From Fragilariopsis cylindrus CCMP1102 (lineage: Eukaryota > Bacillariophyta > Bacillariophyceae > Bacillariales > Bacillariaceae): DNA of 64,000 nt. The notes beneath the pieces are model-generated. The model saw only the letters and a program-made list of their open reading frames with translations, searched no databases and had not been told where the DNA came from. Each line of letters opens with the position of its first letter. Position 1 is the first letter of the stretch. Location of the stretch: positions 186,001 through 250,000 of the forward strand of contig FMBT01000347.1 in NCBI GenBank assembly GCA_900095095.1, in the 5' to 3' direction. The position numbers were made by a program, and so were the translations under genes. This document shows, piece by piece, positions 62,699 to 64,000 of this stretch.

Positions 62699-64000
62699 AA
62701 AGTAACTGTGGTAGTTGTATTCGAGAATGCTGGTGGTGGTATTTGTAGAGTGAAATGTGTTTGTATTTCTCCATCCCTTTCTACTTATTACTATATTATG
62801 ATTATTATTATGTATCTGGGCTTGGAGCTGACAAAGAAAATGCAGATAACGCAAGAGATACCATTGTGTGACCCATGCAAGATTCAATCTTGATGTGTGT
62901 CTTGGGTGGTGTTGGATCCGCGCGCGCTTCGCTTTTTTCATTGTACAGCGACAAGGGGCTGTAGTTCCTATTCTACTATTACGGTATTATTGTGGCTTGT
63001 ATGTACACACTACACATACATCATTGTGTTCTATTATTGTTATTATGTTATTAGGTATGGTAGTTGGGTTTATTATTAGAGTGTTAGAAGGGTATCCATT
63101 ACCAATGGGTAAGTTCTACGTGTTTTTACAAAAAAATTGAAATCATTCTTGTCTTTCTAGAATCTCAAACAACTCAACTAAATAATAACAGCCATGTACA
63201 CCTCTCCATGAGGACTGTCATCTCCATTGTCCCTCACATAATTTTGATACCATTAGTTTATTCTGATTCAATCCATCGACTGATTGATCAATTGTTGTTA
63301 TTGTTGTTGTAGAAATACAACTACCGGTAAGTGCACATGTAAATAATACAATATTTAGTAGTAGTTTATAAACCTAAAGTATGCGGTGTTATATATAAGA
63401 ATAACTTCTAATTGATTCTACAGCGGCAAATAATTTTGCTGTAACACTAGTCAAACGTAGAGGATATTGCTTTGATACTGGGTATGGGATTGATCTCCTT
63501 TTAGAGGTGTTGATAGGCTAGCTTAAATTTAGCTATCGTACTAGGGACATTATTTTTCGTCTCTTTTCTTTTTTTGATTCTGAAAATTAACACGTTGTTT
63601 TGCTAGTAAAATAATATCCACGCACCTTGGAAAACCCTCATAACCAGAATCCTTCTTATGATATTCATGTTAATACTATTAGAAGGATCAAAATTCTAGT
63701 TGGTTTTATCATTAGAGCCTCAAAAGAGGACCCATTATTATTATTATCAAACAGGTATGTTTGGCATGTATTTTTGGAAGAAAAATTAGTATCATATGCT
63801 GTGTTACATGTTGTCTCTGTGGAATTGACTCCGATCAAGTATATAAGGGTTGCACCTCTGTACCGCTGGACGTACATTGATATCCATCATTCTTTCACAT
63901 TATAATGACATGGTTTATAAATTCTGATCCAACCAATTGATCAATCCATCAATTTTTGATGTCATCACAACTAACTGATGGGTGATTCTGTGTAAATGAT
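62699..64000. other. Right-end spacer with a diverged duplicated segment
   Basis: 1302 bases without a convincing gene. Segments at about 63060-63312 and 63700-63960 can be aligned in the same orientation, sharing GTAGTTGGGTTTAT/CTAGTTGGTTTTAT, GCACCTCT/ACACCTCT, TATTCTGAT/AAATTCTGAT, CCAATTGATCAATC and similar blocks. This is an old direct duplication or two copies of a dispersed repeat. Confidence 0.5.

Noticed and set aside
1-64000. CRISPR arrays, bacterial operons, toxin genes or virus-like elements
   Set aside because: No spaced direct-repeat arrays, no polycistronic layout, no reverse transcriptase, integrase, capsid or long terminal repeat was recognised. Introns and protein families are eukaryotic.

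Overview
This is a nuclear segment from a eukaryote, most likely a diatom and probably a raphid pennate. The reasons are: short GT-AG introns (about 50-250 nt), densely packed genes on both strands, a spliced tRNA-Ser, a front-end desaturase that reads very like the delta-5 enzyme of Phaeodactylum, a DUF6824-type protein of a family expanded in diatoms, an orphan helicase-associated (HA) repeat of the kind common in diatom proteins, and host proteins rich in poly-Asn, poly-Gln, poly-Asp and poly-Ser. The sequence is AT-rich between genes. I could not run searches, so the species call is inference.

Layout, left to right. 1-1.1 kb: 5' part of an Asn/Gln-rich membrane protein that leaves the window on the left. 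1.5 kb: tRNA-Ser(GCT) with an intron. 2.0-6.8 kb: a six-exon ABCC (MRP-type) transporter with a 13-nt microexon between two sister introns. 7.4-10.3 kb: a large protein with a SKA1-like C-terminal domain, divergent from the ABCC gene. 10.7-14.6 kb: ankyrin/BTB protein. 15.0-15.5 kb: organellar ribosomal protein bL24. 15.7-18.8 kb: dymeclin-like Golgi protein. 19.5-20.0 kb: thioredoxin-fold protein with a signal peptide. 20.4-26.3 kb: SPT6. 27.0-28.1 kb: OTU cysteine protease with a signal peptide. 28.3-29.6 kb: PP4 catalytic subunit. 29.75-29.95 kb: TA-flanked MITE-like element. 30.4-31.5 kb: ALG14. 32.0-33.5 kb: F-box protein with an MSP/ASH-like domain. 33.6-33.8 kb: antisense orphan HA repeat. 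33.8-36.4 kb: unknown multi-pass membrane protein. 36.5-37.0 kb: C-terminal half of a GT31 (core-1 galactosyltransferase-like) gene. 37.4-39.8 kb: DUF6824 protein. 40.3-42.0 kb: cytochrome-b5 delta-5 desaturase. 43.4-47.2 kb: cyclic-nucleotide-domain AGC kinase (PKG-like). 47.9-53.2 kb: USP32-type deubiquitinase. 53.8-55.7 kb: importin-alpha-like ARM protein. 57.0-57.6 kb: small protein with a possible N-myristoyl start. 58.0-60.2 kb: HMG-box protein. 62.0-62.7 kb: unknown basic protein.

The genes do not form one pathway. They are ordinary housekeeping and signalling genes (transcription elongation, N-glycosylation, Golgi traffic, phosphatase/kinase signalling, ubiquitin removal, lipid desaturation). 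I see no dedicated accessory system, no virus-like element and no CRISPR.

Two themes deserve attention. First, at least six conserved host genes are broken by single-base frame changes, most of them next to short A or T runs. This looks more like sequencing error in homopolymers than decay, so coordinates below span the broken frames. Second, there is structural oddity at small scale: twin introns around a 13-nt exon that carries the ABC signature, an 11-nt first exon, a tandem duplication covering a stop codon, a 24-bp perfect palindrome in a divergent promoter, and a family of five acidic repeats in a kinase tail.
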